DNA from: Chloroflexota bacterium
GTDB taxonomy: Bacteria > Chloroflexota > UBA6077
DNA: 7,241 bases
Reading direction: 5' to 3'
NCBI GenBank assembly: GCA_021788565.1
Contig: JAJYKO010000267.1
Location: forward strand, 1 to 7,241
Shown one piece after another: positions 5,735 through 7,241 of the stretch. The translations under genes were made by a program, and so were the position numbers. The stretch's first letter is position 1. The number at the start of each line of letters is the position of its first letter. A model generated the notes under the pieces. That model had not been told where the DNA came from. It worked only from the letters and a program-made list of their open reading frames with translations, and made no database searches.

Positions 5735-7191
5735 CAGCGTTCACCTCGCGACAGCAGATACGCCGTCGCCAGAAGGTCGGCCCCTGGACCGAAAACGGGT
5801 GGCCAGAGCGGGAACGGCGCCCCGTACAGTTTGCCCGGGTTCATGATGCCCTGAGGATCGAGTCGCGCTTTGCGCCGCCGGAGCTCTGCCAGTTGCTCCC
5901 TGCTGAACAATCGGGGCAGGTACGCCGAGTTCCACAATCCAACTCCGTACGGTCTCCCGCCATATCTCGACCCGAGGTCGTACAGCCGCTTGGTGAGGCC
6001 TATGGCCGCTAGGTACTCGATGGTGCGGCGCTCGTCCGAGGGATAGATCGTCATCACCATCGCCAGTTCCGGTGTTACGGCCAGACCGTAACTGCCGACG
6101 AGCAACCGGTGCCGGGCGGCCATCCGCCCAACCGCCATGAGGTAGCCGGACAGTCTCTCAAGGGGAAGCCACTGCTCGGCGGCCAGGAGGGATGGACCGG
6201 CGCGCTTGGCCCGCAGATGGTAGAAGCGCAGGCTCCACTCCTCGAGCGCCATATCCGATGGCAATTCCCGCCTCGGCAACCGTGTCAGGGCATCCTCGCT
6301 CCGGCGGACCTCGGTAGCCTCACCCTGGAGACTGACGAGGAGGACGGACGGGCCGGCAGAGCCGCCGGCCCCCACATGTTGATGGATAGGAACGGGGACA
6401 CTGAACCCTGCCCGCGCCAGCAGCTGAAGGTACCCGCCATCCGCGAAGAGGAGGGTGAACGGGCGAGGCTCGGCGCGCGCCAGGGTAATGATGCTCAAGC
6501 CGAGGGAGCCGGGGTCATCGAAGGCAAACAGGTGGTGCGACTCGACGGCGGGCTCAGGCCGAACAGTCAACTCGACCTCCGTGACCAGGCCCAGAGTTCC
6601 CTCCGCGGCCACGAACCAGTCTAGGGGAGGATCGGTGTCGCGGCTGACGACGACCTGCTCGCCGCTGGGTAACACCACACGGAGGCTGATCAACTGGCTG
6701 CCCACTGCTCCGTGCGCGAGGCTCCCTATGCCGTGCCCCTGGGTGCTGACCCAGCCCCCAACCGTAGCCGAGACGGCGCTGGAAGGATAGGACTTCACCG
6801 CGAAACCCTTCGTCCGCAGCTCGTCGTCCAGTTCCCACCAGGTGGTCGCGGGCAACACACGGACGGTGTGCCGCGCGGCGTCCAGGTCTACCAGGCCGCG
6901 CAGGTCGTTCACATCGAGCGCCAGGCCGCCCCGAATCGGTACGGCGTTGTAGAAGCTAGTGCTGGCCGCAGCCCTGGGCGTGACAGGGATGCGCTCTCGA
7001 GCCGCCCACCGCAACACCTCGGCAACCTGCTCGGTGCTGGCCGGCCGGACGACCGCGTCCGGCACCGTCTTGAAGAAGGGGCGGGTCAAGATGGGCGGCA
7101 CCGGAGCCAGGTCGCGCGAGTAGAGCAAGCGCTCCACTGGGTCGTCGGTCGCCCGATCGGCCGGCAATACACCTGCTGCTGCTAGCTGCAT
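5734..7191 (-). CDS. FAD-linked oxidase subunit, GlcD/D-lactate dehydrogenase type
   Basis: The 485-aa product has a PCMH-type FAD domain (about 44-213): VRPASTEQVAEVLRWA, the pyrophosphate-loop region TPRAAASTSFYNAVPIRGG (71-89), YPSSAVSATVGGWVSTQGHG (135-154) and AAEGTLGLVTEVELTVRP (195-212). A C-terminal FAD-oxidase domain ends in the family signature LDPQGIMNPGKLY (444-456). The family oxidises 2-hydroxy acids such as lactate or glycolate, passing electrons from FAD to a partner Fe-S protein, here the next gene. The PP loop reads PRAAASTS instead of the common RGxGTS, resembling a subfamily I recall pairing with CCG proteins in anaerobes. Start ATG 7191 follows a strong GGAGGAGGTG (7200-7209) by 8 bases. 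It begins inside the end of the preceding gene (overlap 7182-7191). The frame stays open to the window edge, but the upstream codons fit the other gene's frame better. Substrate unknown. Confidence 0.9.
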   Translation of the reverse strand: MQLAAAGVLPADRATDDPVERLLYSRDLAPVPPILTRPFFKTVPDAVVRPASTEQVAEVLRWAARERIPVTPRAAASTSFYNAVPIRGGLALDVNDLRGLVDLDAARHTVRVLPATTWWELDDELRTKGFAVKSYPSSAVSATVGGWVSTQGHGIGSLAHGAVGSQLISLRVVLPSGEQVVVSRDTDPPLDWFVAAEGTLGLVTEVELTVRPEPAVESHHLFAFDDPGSLGLSIITLARAEPRPFTLLFADGGYLQLLARAGFSVPVPIHQHVGAGGSAGPSVLLVSLQGEATEVRRSEDALTRLPRRELPSDMALEEWSLRFYHLRAKRAGPSLLAAEQWLPLERLSGYLMAVGRMAARHRLLVGSYGLAVTPELAMVMTIYPSDERRTIEYLAAIGLTKRLYDLGSRYGGRPYGVGLWNSAYLPRLFSREQLAELRRRKARLDPQGIMNPGKLYGAPFPLWPPVFGPGADLLATAYLLSRGER

Positions 7192-7241
7192 GCCGCCAGC
7201 ACCTCCTCCGCACGGTAGGAACTGCGCACGAGGGGGGCAGC
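7182..7241 (-). CDS. lipA: Probable lipoyl synthase, last 19 codons only
   Basis: Reading the minus strand from the window edge in the frame that ends at TAG 7184-7182 gives AAPLVRSSYRAEEVLAACS. This fits the C-terminus of lipoyl synthase, where GP(L/F)VRSSYxAxE is highly conserved and the RSSY serine ligates the auxiliary [4Fe-4S] cluster that supplies sulfur to the octanoyl chain. Third codon positions are G or C in about 16 of 19 codons, clearly more than in the competing frame. The end overlaps the FAD gene's start by 10 bases and contains its ribosome-binding site, so the two are co-transcribed. Only this tail is visible; the CxxxCxxxxxC and CxxxCxxC motifs that would prove it lie beyond the window. 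The fragment is short, but the RSSY motif in a lipoyl operon makes chance unlikely. Confidence 0.7.
   Translation of the reverse strand, partial: AAPLVRSSYRAEEVLAACS

Overview
This is a bacterial window of high GC (roughly 60-65% by eye). Genes are tightly packed, and nearly every one has a clear purine-rich Shine-Dalgarno site. The gene mix (an Fe-S/FAD dehydrogenase with CCG domains, a stand-alone MetH-activation-like Fe-S protein, an HpcH/HpaI aldolase and a REP-type palindrome pair) would fit a Chloroflexota-like or similar environmental bacterium. The taxonomic guess is weak and rests on general impression, not on a marker gene.

Layout, left to right. (1) Bases 1-753, plus strand: C-terminal part of a large surface/secreted protein with a beta-rich domain, a Pro-Ala linker and a terminal SdrD-B-like domain. 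(2) Bases 754-989: intergenic region with an extended -10 promoter and a leader able to fold into nested hairpins. (3) Bases 990-1670, plus: a soluble protein made of two tandem T2SS-F-like helical repeats with no membrane segment. (4) Bases 1671-1937: spacer with a good promoter, then an HpcH/HpaI-family aldolase (1938-2714, plus) with all key active-site residues. (5) A REP-like inverted pair of palindromes (2736-2807). (6) Bases 2908-3588, plus: a short MetH-activation-domain-like protein with a C-terminal CxxCx4C motif. (7) A convergent junction (3589-3730). (8) A minus-strand operon filling 3731-7241 and running off the right edge.

The operon is the most interesting part. In transcription order it reads: the last 19 codons of a gene ending APLVRSSYRAEE, which I recognise as the C-terminus of lipoyl synthase (LipA); a GlcD-type FAD-linked dehydrogenase; a GlcF/HdrD-type protein with two ferredoxin-type clusters and two complete CCG domains; a divergent GcvH-like lipoyl carrier; and a PTPS/QueD-fold protein whose catalytic Cys is replaced by Glu. 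Consecutive genes overlap, share stop/start bases, or are 9 bases apart, so they are almost certainly co-transcribed and translationally coupled. A lipoate-making enzyme, a lipoate-carrying protein and a CCG-domain protein (a fold known to reduce disulfides) in one operon suggest a lipoyl-linked redox module. In such a module, electrons would pass between a 2-hydroxyacid-type FAD enzyme and the dithiol/disulfide of the H-like protein. No gcvT or gcvP is visible in the window, so ordinary glycine cleavage is not the obvious role. This mechanism is inference; the gene order and motifs are direct observation.

Several neighbours (GcvH-like, PTPS-like, MetH-activation-like) touch folate/one-carbon chemistry, but whether they work together cannot be decided here.
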